Shown here: positions 24,854 to 36,310 of the stretch, piece after piece
How positions within the stretch are numbered: position 1 is the stretch's first letter
How the letters are laid out: every line of letters begins with the position of its first letter
From: Hirsutella rhossiliensis
Taxonomy: Eukaryota > Ascomycota > Sordariomycetes > Hypocreales > Ophiocordycipitaceae
NCBI RefSeq assembly: GCF_020360975.1
Contig: NW_025408676.1
Span: 496,001-560,000, forward strand
DNA length: 64,000 bases
Direction: 5' to 3'
The notes under the pieces: generated by a model
Seen by the model: the letters and a program-made list of their open reading frames with translations, nothing else
Database searches by the model: none
Told to the model about the DNA's origin: nothing
Position numbers and translations under genes: made by a program

Positions 24854-26641
24854 TCAAAATGTCCGCTCCCAAGCTCCCCACCAGACGCCCATGTTGGCCG
24901 CCACCACCAGGTCGAGCATCTTGAGCCCGTCGGCGTAGACAATGAGCTTGCCTAGCTTGGCCTTCCGGCCGCTGACGCCGCCGCCGGCCCGCTCGGTGCC
25001 GACGTTGACCTCAAAGGGCGACACGTCGTCGTCGTCGTCGTGCTCGTGGCTCGGGCGCAGCAGCTTGCTGAAGTTGCCGCGCCACTGGTCCTTGGCGCTC
25101 TTGGCCTGCTCCCCGAGCAGCTCCGACGTGGGCAGGCTGAAGCGCAGCTCGCTCACCGTCACAGGTCCCCTCTTGGCCATGCCATGCCCCTGCTCCGCCA
25201 CCAGGGGGTTGTAGGCCGCCGGCCCCCCGCCGTGCAGCGTGTGTCGGCACTGCACGCTGCGCCCGCCGAGGCCTGTCCGGAATTCGCACTTGCCGTCCCA
25301 GGGGCTTTGGAACGTATATCCCCGCGGCTTCGAGAAGTCGTCCTCTTCCGACCCGGACGGAGCCGAGAACATGGCCGAGTCGATGGACACGATGCTGCCA
25401 TTGCGCCCTTGGTTGATCCTCGCGCGCCCCGCTCGCTCCAGACGCCCGAGCTTTCCCTTGATGTTGGCCGTCAAGCTTTTCGAGTAACTCTTCGAGTACC
25501 CCATGGCGACTCGCCTCGAGAAGACGCCGATATCGTTGCGTGGCCGGGCCACTTCTTCAGCTGCCGCAGCCAGCGCCGCCTCGATGCCGACTTCAGCGCT
25601 CTGCTTCATGGGCAGGCGGCGAAACTTGGCGTACCCTGACGTTTCGATCTCGACGTCGATGGGCGGGCTCGCCGACACAGTCGCAGCCGTGGGGGAGTCG
25701 GCGGTTTCGTTGGCGGCCGACGGGGGGTCGAGTTGGCGCGACGAGACCCGGCCCACGTTCCACTGGTTGCCCGAGCCCGGGTCGCGGCGGATCAGGGTCA
25801 GGGTGAATGGCGCACCAGGCAAAGACGACTTCCGGCTGTGCGCCTGGGGTGAGAGGGCATGGGCAACAGTCTGATCGATGGTGCACAGGGCGTCATCGGT
25901 GGGCGTGGGAATGTCCAAGGCCAGCACCGGCACAGGCTGAGCAGTGGCGGAACGAGGCGAGTCCACGCTGACTTGGGACGCTACCGGCTTGCGTGCTGGC
26001 ATGCCCGTCTGAAGCCCGGGTGAGGGACGACGGGGCGGGTCGGCCAAGTCGGCGGTAAGCCCCAGCCCAGAGTCGTTGTTTGGCCTGAGGGCAGATGGGG
26101 AGGGCGAGGCTTCTTGTCGCGAGCCGAGTGGTGCGGCGGCGCCTTGATCATTCTTGAGGCGGCTCGCGCTCGGGAGGCTTTCGGGGGTCAGGGGCCGCGC
26201 CGAGTCGGGGAGAGGCTTTCGGGGAATGGTCTGAAGGGAGGAGGCGTCCTCGCTTGAGCTCCGCGGCTCGGCGCGGTCTGCCAGGGGGGCCGAAAGATCG
26301 GAAGGGGCATCGAGGTGGACATAGTAGAGAGAGGTGGCGACGTCTTCTGCCGTGACGTTTCTGACCTGGGGCTTGAAGGGCGAGAGGATGACGTCTGCAG
26401 CAAGTCAGCTTGGAGTCGGCGGCAGAAAACGCGACGGGCTGGTCTTTGGCTAACCCCGTGTGCCCGGGACGCGGGAAATATAGAGGACCAGCGGCCCCGG
26501 CCTCTTCTCGGTGGGCTTTTCGGGGTACTGAGGCGGGTTCGCAGCCAAGAAGTTGAGCGAGGCGAGCGACTGCGCCTCTACGGCCGGAGGCGACGAGCTT
26601 GAGTGGGGCCGGGATGCGAGGGGGCCCGGGGCGGTCGACAT
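24854..26641 (-). CDS. Uncharacterised Ser/Pro-rich fungal protein, 575 aa, two exons
   Basis: Exon 1 (26,641-26,455) encodes MSTAPGPLASRPHSSSS and ends LYISRVPGTR plus one base. Exon 2 (26,394-24,854) continues in phase with VILSPFKPQVRNVTAEDVAT. The middle is a long disordered Ser/Pro/Ala-rich stretch. A more structured C-terminal half holds SPWDGKCEFRTGLGGRSVQC, a poly-Asp run (HEHDDDDDV, about 25,026-25,045) and a hydrophobic end (KLIVYADGLKMLDLVVAANM). I recognise no domain. The C-terminal hydrophobic segment could be a membrane anchor or a buried helix. The open frame of exon 2 extends well upstream of any internal ATG, which is why the spliced start in exon 1 was chosen. Confidence 0.75.
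26395..26454 (-). other. Intron of the 575-aa protein gene
   Basis: On the minus strand the donor is GTTAGC at 26,454, the branch is GCTGAC and the acceptor CTGCAG ends at 26,395; length is 60 nt. Exon 1 leaves one base (G) that joins AC of exon 2 to make a GAC codon, so both open frames connect exactly. The donor is not the best consensus, but phase, branch and acceptor agree. Confidence 0.7.
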
Positions 26642-27405
26642 GGTCGGAAGCGAGCAAGGGAGACGAGGACGGCGGCGCTCGGTAGCGCGAGGAGACGGGG
26701 GTTAAGAGGCGGCCCGGGAGGACGCGCGACCCGGGATTTTCTGGGGCGAAGCAGGGTGTTGGGAAAGGCGCCGCAAGCGAGCCACTAAAGAAGGCGGAAG
26801 GGCGTCGACGGGAGCGGCAGCCGGAATGATGGAGAGTCGGATTCGAGCGGGCGGAGCGGGTGGGGAAGACGAGTCAAGTGAAGGGAGATGAGAGGAGGGG
26901 GGGGCGGAGACGGGACGGCGAGGCCATGAGTAGAAGTAGCCTCGCTGCGGACTCTGGCGCTGCTTGCGTGGCGGCCGGCCTCGAGGAATGAAGATGGGCT
27001 TTGTGTGTTGGGACGAGGATAAATGCTTTGTAGAGAGCGGTGGTGGTTGGTGAAAAAAACACGAGACGTCAGCAGGGTTTGAGGCTGTGCCCCGCGGCTT
27101 TTGTTACGGGAGGTTAGCATGCCACCACGGTAGCAGCGTAAGGAGCTGCTGTAGCCTCTTTTTTTTTCATGCACCAGGGTTCACCTTGTTTTGCCTTTTC
27201 CCTTGGTTCGACGCATTGATTGTTTCCATCGTCTGGCCCCTCCTCGTCCCCCTTTTGACAGACCGTGGGCCGGGAGGGCATAAAGAAAGGGCGGGAGCCC
27301 GACGACGAGACACGACGACATCTGGGCGGCGCCACAGCCATTCTTGACGCACAGATTCCTCGGCTCACGTGCCGTGCCGTCTGCTCGGACGGCAAGGGGT
27401 CGGAG

Positions 27406-27428
27406 CGTCGTCGTCGTCGTCGTCGTCG
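27406..27428 (+). repeat. GTC trinucleotide microsatellite
   Basis: About seven perfect GTC units lie upstream of the minus-strand 575-aa gene. No coding frame is supported here, so it is taken as a simple repeat in leader or promoter DNA. Confidence 0.85.
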
Positions 27429-27726
27429 CTTGGTCCTGGCATCCGCGCCTGACTCGCTCACTGCCTGGGGGGGGGACCGCAGGGGGGCTGGGGACGGCGT
27501 GGGTATGCGCGTGTGGGCGACAGACAGACAGACTTGGTAGGGACTGCAAGAGCCCAACCAGGAGAGAGAGAGTATCGTCAACCGGCTGAGCATGTGGGCG
27601 CGTGGGTTGCTTGGGCTGATTGGGAATCAACAAACAGTGTCGTTTCAGCGGCGGCCGCAGGGGGCGACGTGGCACGTCTGCAGGGGTGGCGGGTACCCCC
27701 CAGGGGCGGGGGGCCGGCATGCAGGG

Positions 27727-27747
27727 ACCTACCTACCTACCTAGGTA
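27727..27747 (+). repeat. CCTA tetranucleotide repeat with palindromic end
   Basis: Four ACCT units run into CTAGGTA, making a small palindrome (TACCTAGGTA). Such TACCTAGGTA motifs are frequent in intergenic DNA of ascomycetes. Confidence 0.8.
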
Positions 27748-30700
27748 ATTAATGAGGCTGCCAGCCCTGCTGGACGCTGCCATGCCATCTCAAGCCGTGG
27801 TGTCCAGCCAGGCACTACTCTGTAGGTCATGTCGAAAAGAAATGATCAATCTCCAGGCTAGAGCTTGTGGTAATTATTAGCGCCCCTGTTTATTATGCCG
27901 AAGTCGACGGCAGACGCGGAAATATGGAGAGCAGGCTGCTGCCATCCAATGAGGATTCTCTGATCTGCAGCCCACCTTCATCAATGCGTCCTTTAACATG
28001 GGATGAAGAGTGAGTAATTCAACGGGTGACGGACGCCTCGCCTGACCGGCGCGGGTGACGTCAGCCGGCAGCGCAGAGACAGAGCAGACTCGGGGCACGT
28101 GAGCGGGGGCTGTTTCCCTGTTTCCACTCCGACCACCCACAATCCATCATCGCCACCATCCATCGCCAGCAGGCAAGACGAACCAACCCCTCTCCCTGAC
28201 AACTCGCCTCTCACCATGATCTCTACTCGCGTGGCGTCTTGGCCCCCCCCGTGACCGGCTCCGCGACAAAGAACAAGGCAAAAACCGCTCTTGCGCAACC
28301 GCCCAACCTGCTCCTGTCCACATTGTCCGGCTTGAACGGCCGAGCATGCAAACAGCCCAACCGGCCATCATTCACGGGCCGAGACCTGGTGAAAGCTGAC
28401 AAGAGCAAGACAAAGAAGAAAAACAAGTCGGCAAGACGTGAATGCCCAATGCCATTGACCCGGCTGTATACAGAGCAACCTCGCCTTCAGTCGTCAATGT
28501 TCCAGCCACGACTTGGTACACGCATCCACGCTCTCTAGGCTTCTCGAACAGCGCCTGCGCAACACCTGCCCAGACTACCCTCGAATCACCTCGCCATTCT
28601 CCCTTGACAAGCAGCTACCCTGCCCGACCAGCGACGTCGCCTTCGCCGTCGGCTACGCCGTTTTCCCACAGCCCGCAAGCTCGTAAAAGGTGCCGCACCC
28701 TCCCGGGCATCTCCCACCGCACTCGAACTTGTTGTAAACAGTCGGCACCGGCGTCGGGCATCCTCGCCGGCAGCTGAGCGTCGAGACTGTCACGCACAAG
28801 GCTCGGATGCACGTCGAGCACGCGCTCGTCGACGTCACCGTCGGGCACGCATTCGGCCGCTTCGTCGGCGCCGCCGTCACCGACGGCCCGCAGGCGTCCT
28901 CCGCTGCCTGCGCTAGCCAGACGCTTCTGCCGACATATGCGCGTTAGCAACCAAAGCGCGCCAAGAACTCCATCCGGCCAAGGGCGAACGATGGACAAGT
29001 GGGGGTTCTTCCGGGGCCCTTACCCGACGAGAGCCGACACTAGAGTTGTGGCGAGGACGCGCATCTTGGCCGATGAAGCGGGTAAGAGCCGGGCTTTGCC
29101 TGCCAACAGGGGCGTATCGAGATGACACGATGGGTCGTTGTAATCTGTCTCGGGCTGGCGATTCGTTGCAGATCGAGAGAACGAGAGAGATGGTAAGTGG
29201 GAGGACGTGGACTCCTTTTAAGACAAATGATTCCGTCAGACATTCCGATGCGCCCGAGAAGTCCGGACCGAGACGGCCCTTTCTTCTCCCTGGCCACCCA
29301 CCTGCTCTAGACCCCCAGCCGGAAACATGATTTAGAGCCTCCCTAGCCTGCCTAGCTCAGGGCGGCCCAGGTTTCTCGGCCGACATATGTACGTCAGAGC
29401 GAGCGGCTGCAGTGATCCGATCTTCAGGGCCGGCTGATTGGCTGCGTTGTGATCGACCTGGGTCACCGATCAATAGCTCGCTGACACTGACAAGGCCCCA
29501 AGAGAGCCCTGGACTACGGACGCTCACGCATTCACCATGCGTCATTGGTTGCCAGGTCCGCATCAAGACGTCGTGTAACCTTTGAGCCATCGAACGCCCT
29601 GACGGTAGCATGCTCCAATGCTGGGCGCCAGGGTCCTTTGACTCGAATTGCTGGATCCATGCCGCGGGAGGGAAAGCAAGTGACCAACCAGTGCCCGTGA
29701 ACCAGGCGTCCGAAGATCGCTGACCGAGACGCAGACTGGCCTTGATGCTTCTCATCGACATTGCAGTCAGCAAATGCAGCCAAGCGGCAGGCCACGCCAC
29801 GCCGCGCCAAGGCGAGCAAGGTCGCGTGCTCGAAGCTGACGCGCGGACCGCGGGCTGCGAATCCTGGGGTTGATGCCGATGATGACTCGTCTCCCACGAG
29901 AACTCGGCCCTCGCTCGGGAACGCGCCTGTGCCGCAGGGGACGTAAATGGGAGGCGCCCGGGCGCGGGGTGAGAGGACAGGGCGCCGGAGGGAGGCTGCC
30001 TCGACCCGTCCATCGTTGCAGGTGAACCTTGGAATTCCAGGAAAACCTTGACTTACTTTCAGGGCTCACATGTAGCACGTACGAGCTCTCCGTCTGCCCC
30101 CGGAGCCCGGCGCCTCGGTGGTACTCGGTAGCCCCCCGCCGGCTCGGGGTTGAGCAAATTCTGTTGCCCATGGTCCGATGAGATAGCCGGTGAGCTTTGT
30201 CGAGGCCATTTTCGATCGATCTGCTGGCCTCGATTGGAGCTTCCGGAGACAAGCGGTGCGACGGTGCGGTGGCTGATGAGTCCCTTGGCGCGGTTCTTGC
30301 AAGGATGTGTCACGGAGGGTCGCTCACGTTTCTTGACTGGCTGAGGAGGAGCTGTGCCGAAACCTTGTGCGCGGAATCTTTGCCGACTGGCGTGAGCTCG
30401 AGGAGCTGTTCTGACCATCCCCGTGAGTGCGTCGTGGCTTGCAGGGTTCGGGTTTCTCCAAAACGAGTCGGGTCCAGCCAGAGGCGGACTTCGCCGTGGC
30501 CGGGCTCGCTCGAGTTCATACCCCTGAGAAGCTTGCCTACAACGTAGCGGAGCAACTGCGCCGTCAGCCAAAGACGCGGCTTTGTTCTGCCGGCTCTTGT
30601 CGCGCAATAGCTTGCCTCTCCGAACAGTGGAAGGGTCCATGTAGCTTCATGTCAAGACGTTTGCAGAGCTTGCGACGGAATTCTGATAGACTTATTGTCC

Positions 30701-33042
30701 TTTCCTCGCCGCCATGTTGGACCCCCTTCCCGCGTCTGTGGCGAAACTTGAAGTCTCCCGTGTCATCCCGGAATCAAGCCCGCTTCCCCATCGGAAGAGG
30801 CGCCGCGGGGCACCAACGTCGTTCTCCCGCTGCACGTAAGAAGTGTGCCGACTCCATCTGGGGTCGTTGGCAGGTGCTGTGGCATGAGACGGAGCTGACC
30901 TTTTTCCTCTGGAATCCCGTAGTCTTCCGGGTGCCTCGTACCATGGACGGTGCACAGGTGAGCGCTTCGCAGCCATGATACGACGGTCGATCCGCGAGGC
31001 AGACTGCCCTTGAGGTTCGTGGAGTTATCCGATATTAATCGGGTCGAAAATACAAACATGGCGGTTGACCTTGACTCGATTGTCAATCTGCCTCATAGTT
31101 CAAGTCAGTAAGAGGACCATTAATTCAGTCTACGTATATTGCCTGCACCTGGGTCGCTGTCGCGTTCGTTCTGGCATGGAACGTTGAGTGCTTCCACGTC
31201 AACATGGTGCGCGTTACTGGGTGCTGTGCTTCGGAGAGCTACGAGTGCCAAGTCTAGTATATGTGACACACTCCGGCCTTTTTCGTCATAGAAACTCTCA
31301 CGTGCTTGTGAACAAACCCCTGGGTTTATTATATTTTCTCTCGCATTGGCTTCCTCGAAGCAACACTACATGTGGTGCTCATCGGCCCATTGGGCAGCAA
31401 CCAGGCAGACGACCTCCTGTGCGCGATGGCGGCCACGATAATCGTCTATATCGAACTCTTGTAGACGTTGGCTGGAAATAAGTCGACACTGATGCTATAT
31501 ATACATTACGATACAAGACGGAAAAGACGGAATTATATGGGCTGAATTGAGCTCCTTGCATATATTCGTGACAACCCAGTCTCCCTGGAAACAATATCGA
31601 CCGTCGCCCTTACGTACACGATGCACGTTCTTCGGTGAGCCATCCAATTAAGCAACATCTGCACGTATATCAATTGCCACACCCAATTGGAAAGACTTTT
31701 CGCGGCTGCTGGAGTGCAGTGGGCAGATAACCTGAGTTCAGCTGATAAAAAACCGCAACCTACAGCCTCTACCTCTAAGCATTTATCCAATAGCTGAAAA
31801 CGACCCAAAGTCAAGCATGCATGTCCCTGAGCTGCTGCCGCCGCAGAAATTAGTTGCCTGCCGAGGGCGTCGGGTCAACTGTGGCCTGCTTGTGGCCGGG
31901 TTTCTCCTTGTTGACGCCCTTAATCTCGACTATGGGCTACGCGATAATGCCCTCAATTTTATCCGGCCTGGTTGGTTCTATGTTACCGGTCTTGCTCGCC
32001 ATGACTTTAAATAAACGTTGAAGGAGTAGGCTTGCCGGGACGGGACCGTGTCAACGCACCCGGCATGCCGTCGACCATACCGAGCGTCATTCACTTCATC
32101 TCGGGTGCAGACAAGCCGAACCCTGTGATCCCAATAATGCTACGGCTAGCTGGGCGCGCTGCGAGAATAAACCTTGGACCTGGCTGCGAGATGCGACGAT
32201 ATGTTGACGCCAAGTTTTCAGCCGATCGATAGATAGGGTTCGATGTGGACTTATCCAGAGTTTGTGGGTGTGGTAAAGGTAGAGGTTCCAATTCCTGTCG
32301 ATGCGCTAACAGGAGTTGCCGGTCGGTGACTGATGAACATCGAGAGATCCAAGTGCTCTGCAAGGGAGAGCGCGTATCTGGATGTGGCGGTAAGTTGATG
32401 TGACCCCAGGGCGGCCAAGAACGAGAGCCCGTCACTAGATCCAATCAGGGTGGTTGTCCTGAGGCTCAACAGGCGACTAGTTCAGCTGAGAGGCACGAGG
32501 CTCTGCGTCCTTTGGCACCGGAAATACGGGCATCTCACTCTCTGGTGTTTCCGAGACGCGTCGGTTGGGTTGCCAAAAATGCTCGCCTCAATGTGTCGAC
32601 GAAGTTTGCAAGGACGTATGCCTCCGCGGTAGATGAAAGAAACAAATCAATGATGAGATGGAATCCATTCGATCTTGGCGCCGTGAGCGAGTGTGAATCT
32701 TTTCTCACCTACGGTGCTGCCTCTGCCGTTGCCTCTGCACTGCAGATGCCTACGTATGGCGGTTCTGACGAGTTGCCGGATAGGATTCTCGCCCCTGCAT
32801 CGGCGCTGCCAATTCCCCCCATCAGAGTAAGAAACTGAATTGCCGATTCTTTCGTAGATTACCCAAACCTTACAGTTGTCGTACCAGACTCCAAAAGCGG
32901 AGGCATCTCGGTAGGGGTGACTGGTAACCGTGATCTATCAGGACAGCTTGGCTTAATTATATCAGTTCTCAGTTTCCCCTCCTTACAACCCTTCTCCGTC
33001 GATCTAGACGTCCCCGTCGAAACTCACAACCTGAAAGCCATC

Positions 33043-35066
33043 ATGTTTTCGAACTCTCGCATCCATTGGGTGATATTCCTCTTCTTTGCCACGACCATCT
33101 CTGCCGCCCTCGACGCAAATGCCCCCTACGACTACATCGTCGTTGGCTCCGGCCCCGGTGGCGCACCCGTTGCGGCAAAGCTCGCTCAGAGCGGCTACTC
33201 AGTCCTTCTGGTCGATGCTGGAGACGATCAGCGGTCCAACACAAACACGACCGTCGCTATTGCGCTCGCAAATGCAGCGGCCGAGGACGATGCGCTTCGC
33301 TGGGACTTTTTCGTGAGATACCACGACGACGACGAGATTGCATATAGCAACCGCTACTTCACATGGCTCACGCCCGATGGAGATTATTATAGCGGCCAGA
33401 ACCCGCCCGCAGGGTCCGAGAGGCTGGGCGTATATTATCCCAGATCTGGCACTCTCGGCGGCTGCTCAGCTCACAATGCTGGTGCCGCGGTACTTCCTCA
33501 AGACAGTTACTGGGATCACATATCTGAGATGACGGGCGACGAGACGTGGAAGTATGTGCTTGGCTGCCGCCCAAACTCAAGACTGTGCGCTGACAGAGTG
33601 GTGCTAGCCCGCGGAGCATGCGTGGTTACTTTGAGGAGTTTGAACGAAACATGTACTCACCGAAGGGCACCCTCGGCCACGGCTTCGATGGCTGGCTTAC
33701 TACCTCGACAACGCCTCCCGAGGCGGCGCTCGCCAACCGAAGTGGGCGGCTGGCTATAACCAGAGAGATTGCGGCCAAGATGGGACACGACGAAGATGTT
33801 TATGAGAGGATGTCCGTCGATATCAACTCCAACGACCCGGCCAGAGACAGGCAACAGGGTCTGTTCAACTTTCCCTTCCATCACACGCCGGGCGGCCGCC
33901 GAACCAACGCCAACCTCCTGCTAGATTCAGTGTTAGCTGCCCGCAACGAGGACGGCACTCCCGTCAACCTGCTTACTATCCAGCTTGAGACTTTGGTCAC
34001 CAGGGTCCTCTTTGACGACTCCGGGGATACGCCTCGCGCCATCGGTGTCGAGTATATGCAGGGCAAGTCCTTGTACCGCGCCGACCCACGCTCCAAGAAC
34101 CGCGCCGGCCTCCCAAGACATCGGGTGTTGGCGAAGAAGGGCATCATCGTATCCGGAGGCGTCTTCAACACGCCCCAAATCCTCAAGCTGAGTGGGATCG
34201 GGCCGGCCGACGAGCTTGCCAAGTTCGGCATCCCCGTTGTCGTCCACCTCCCCGGTGTCGGCGCCCACCTGCAGGACAACTACGAGATCTCGCTGGCGGC
34301 GCACGCCTCCGTTAACTTGAGTGCTCCGGCCGATCCAAATGCACCGCAGTGTACGCATGGCATTGGCGACGACCCTTGCGTCGGGCTGTGGCGTCAAGGC
34401 AGAGGGCCATATGCCATTCCCGGTGCGTCGCACCTCGTCTATAAAAGAAGCTCCGTCGCCCAAGACAATGAGCGCGACGTTGTCTTCTGGAACCCGCCCA
34501 GTGTACTCCGCGGCTTCTTCCCGGGCTTCTCACGGCCTCAGGGGGATCCGCCGACTACATTTTCCTTCGCCATGCTTCACGCGCAGGGGCGCAACCATGG
34601 CGGCGGCTCTGTCGGCCTTCGCTCGGCGGACCCGCGCGACGTGCCCGACATCTTCTTCAACTTCTGGGCCGAAGGCGCCGAGCAAGATCTCCAAGCGCTG
34701 TACGAGGGGATCGAGTTTGGACGCGACGTCTTGTCCAGCATGGCTGAGCCTGTCGGCCCATTCACCGAGTTCCAGCCCTGTCTTGGCCGTGTTGGAGCCA
34801 ACTGCACCGCGCAGGCTACCAAGGACTTCATCCGTCGGCAGGTCTACTCACACCACGCATCATCCACCGCCGCCATTGGTGCCGACGGCGACCCTTTGGC
34901 TGTCCTGGACAGTCGCTTCCGCGTCCGTGGCACGCGCGGGCTGCATGTTGTCGACGGCAGCGCCCTCCCTCGCCCTCCGAGTCCTTTCCCCATCATCGGC
35001 CAGTTCATGGCCTCGTACAAGGCAGCTGAGGTGATTCTCGAGGATGCTCGGGGCAACGGCGACTAG
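33043..35066 (+). CDS. Secreted GMC-family FAD oxidoreductase (two exons, 655 aa)
   Basis: GMC oxidoreductases use FAD to oxidise alcohols, sugars or related substrates with oxygen or another acceptor. Exon 1 (33,043-33,551) gives a signal peptide (IHWVIFLFFATTISA) and then the FAD-binding fold YDYIVVGSGPGGAPVAAKLA with the paired acidic end LLVDAG; the second GMC signature region, RSGTLGGCSAHN, follows. Exon 2 (33,608-35,066) includes GIIVSGGVFNTPQILKLSGI (GMC signature 2), the C-terminal YSHHASSTAAIG with the likely active-site His, and VVDGSALPRPPSPFPIIG. Where many members have a His or Asn near the end, this protein has PSPFP, as in some fungal subgroups. ATG at 33,043 was chosen over an in-frame one at 32,917 because it directly precedes the signal peptide. 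The stop is about 300 bases from the AT-rich block. Confidence 0.88.
33552..33607 (+). other. Intron of the GMC oxidoreductase gene
   Basis: Donor GTATGT is at 33,552, branch GCTGAC near 33,588 and acceptor GCTAG ends at 33,607 (56 nt). Splicing joins ACGTGGAA to CCCGCGG in phase, giving TWNPRSMRGYF, which matches the usual GMC layout in which this region runs into an FEEFERN-type helix. Confidence 0.8.
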
Positions 35067-35812
35067 CTATGGCAGCGCAAACAGACCTCGTGCGCAAAAC
35101 AAAATACAGATTAATGGTAGAAAGCGCTGTTGGGCCCACCGACTCGGGCAGGACGTGCCTCCGCCCTTGGTGGGCTCAACAGTGAGGGGCGGGAGCAGAC
35201 CCGAGGTATTACTCCGTATATTAGTCTTATGATGAATAGAGGCAGAAGAGGAAGATGATGAATACGAGCCTCTAGGGCTCGTGTCGCTCAGACCGACTAG
35301 GCTAGGCTGGCCCAATCAGGGGCTGCGCCCAATACCGCCCTTCAGGCTAAGCTAAAGCACTCTCAGCGAAGGCATTACAAGCAGTCAAATTATGTAGAAA
35401 ATATATACCACAATACCAACCAGTCATCTCTAACGGAGGTGCCTCTAAATTTGTTAGAGGATAATATAACTGGTTTAACAGGTTATGATAGCCCTTTAAC
35501 GCTTACATCTATAATAACTTGCCTATGCGAAGATTCGAGCGAAGATTCGTGCGAAGAATATAGCCTATCGTGGGTCCTAAAGAATAAGAAGAGAGAGCAG
35601 CGGCCTTAGAATTAAGGCTATCGACGCCTACGAATTATACTAAAACCTAGTTTAGCTTAGTATTATAAGATATATACTAAGCTATAAGTATAATATTAAG
35701 TAGCTATAAGAAGTAGTATATAACCTTAGATTAAGCGGAATATATTAATAGCGGTTATAGCTTTAAGATAAAGGTAAGATATATATATATATAAGCTTAA
35801 GGGTTAAGAGAA
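35067..35812. other. Right border of the gene island
   Basis: From the GMC stop to about 35,400 the composition is still island-like and should include the 3' untranslated region. After that the sequence becomes AT-rich and loses CA/TG step by step until the copia LTR at 35,813. A degenerate 12-bp tandem repeat (about three units of GCGAAGATTCGA) lies at 35,526-35,561. I see no gene. Confidence 0.5.
35526..35561 (+). repeat. Degenerate 12-bp tandem repeat, about 3 units
   Basis: GCGAAGATTCGA, GCGAAGATTCGT and GCGAAGAATATA follow one another. The array is too short to assign and may be the remnant of a transposon end. Confidence 0.7.
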
Positions 35813-36299
35813 TTATAACTCTCGCGAAGAGAGATACGAGAAGTGCATATAAAATACACAAAGGTAAAATTAAAAGTAAGGGGTTAGATAGGCAGGGCAA
35901 AGATATTTAATTCTTACGGGGGTAGTAATTACGGCAGGGGAGTAATTATTATATTACCTTAATTATCCTTCCTTCCTTTATCTAACGCCCCTCTTTATAC
36001 CTATCTAGTATCTTAATTAATAAAGAAGATCCTGCTACTTAAAGAAGCTACTAATATCCTCTTAACTACCGAGCTTTTTACTAGTTTTTCCCCTCCTTTC
36101 TAGCCGTTGCTAGTATATCCGTCTTATCTCTCGCTACCTTTATAGGAAGCTATCGCTACTTCTGCTTCCCCTTATACCCCTACCCTCCTCTTTATACCTC
36201 CTTTTAGCTCCTTCTTTTAAACCGGGTTTTTAGCTTCCTAGGTCCCTCTTACTAAGGGATATCTCCGAGAACTACGAAATTAGGCCACGCTTTACGACA
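35813..36299 (-). repeat. Copia A copy 2, 3' LTR (about 487 bp)
   Basis: On the minus strand it starts TGTCGTAAAGCG, the least mutated of the four LTR copies, and so fixes the outer end of this family. The low-coordinate end is accurate to a few bases. It is flanked inside by a polypurine tract. Confidence 0.8.
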
Positions 36300-36310
36300 C
36301 ACCCCCTTAG
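36300..36310 (-). other. Polypurine tract of copia A copy 2
   Basis: The minus strand reads CTAAGGGGGTG directly before the LTR start TGTCG. Position and composition fit the primer for plus-strand DNA synthesis and confirm the minus-strand orientation. Confidence 0.65.

Larger units (their letters stand above)
26642..33042. other. Long GC-rich region without a supported gene
   Basis: Many overlapping open frames of 60-220 codons occur on both strands (for example 29,357-30,013 and 30,059-30,640, minus), as expected from GC-rich DNA. None has a domain I recognise. The left part (26,642-27,800) is probably the promoter and 5' leader of the 575-aa gene: it is rich in purine/pyrimidine tracts, has a GTC triplet repeat at 27,406-27,428 and a CCTA repeat near 27,727-27,745. 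CA and TG are normal, so the region has not been RIP-degraded. A non-coding RNA gene or a poorly conserved gene could be present; sequence alone does not show it. Confidence 0.5.

Noticed and set aside
28600..28920. GC-rich plus-strand frame with VGYAVFPQPASS and later HALVDVTVGHAF
   Set aside because: Two stops interrupt it and no family is recognisable. It could be a gene remnant, but evidence is too thin.
29357..30640. Long minus-strand frames of 218 and 193 codons
   Set aside because: They overlap other long frames on both strands, have Arg/Ser/Pro-biased composition typical of GC-rich non-coding DNA, and show no domain.
15508..35066. Biosynthetic or defence gene cluster made of the five island genes
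   Set aside because: No core synthase, regulator, transporter or shared function is present, and gene orientations and gaps look unrelated.
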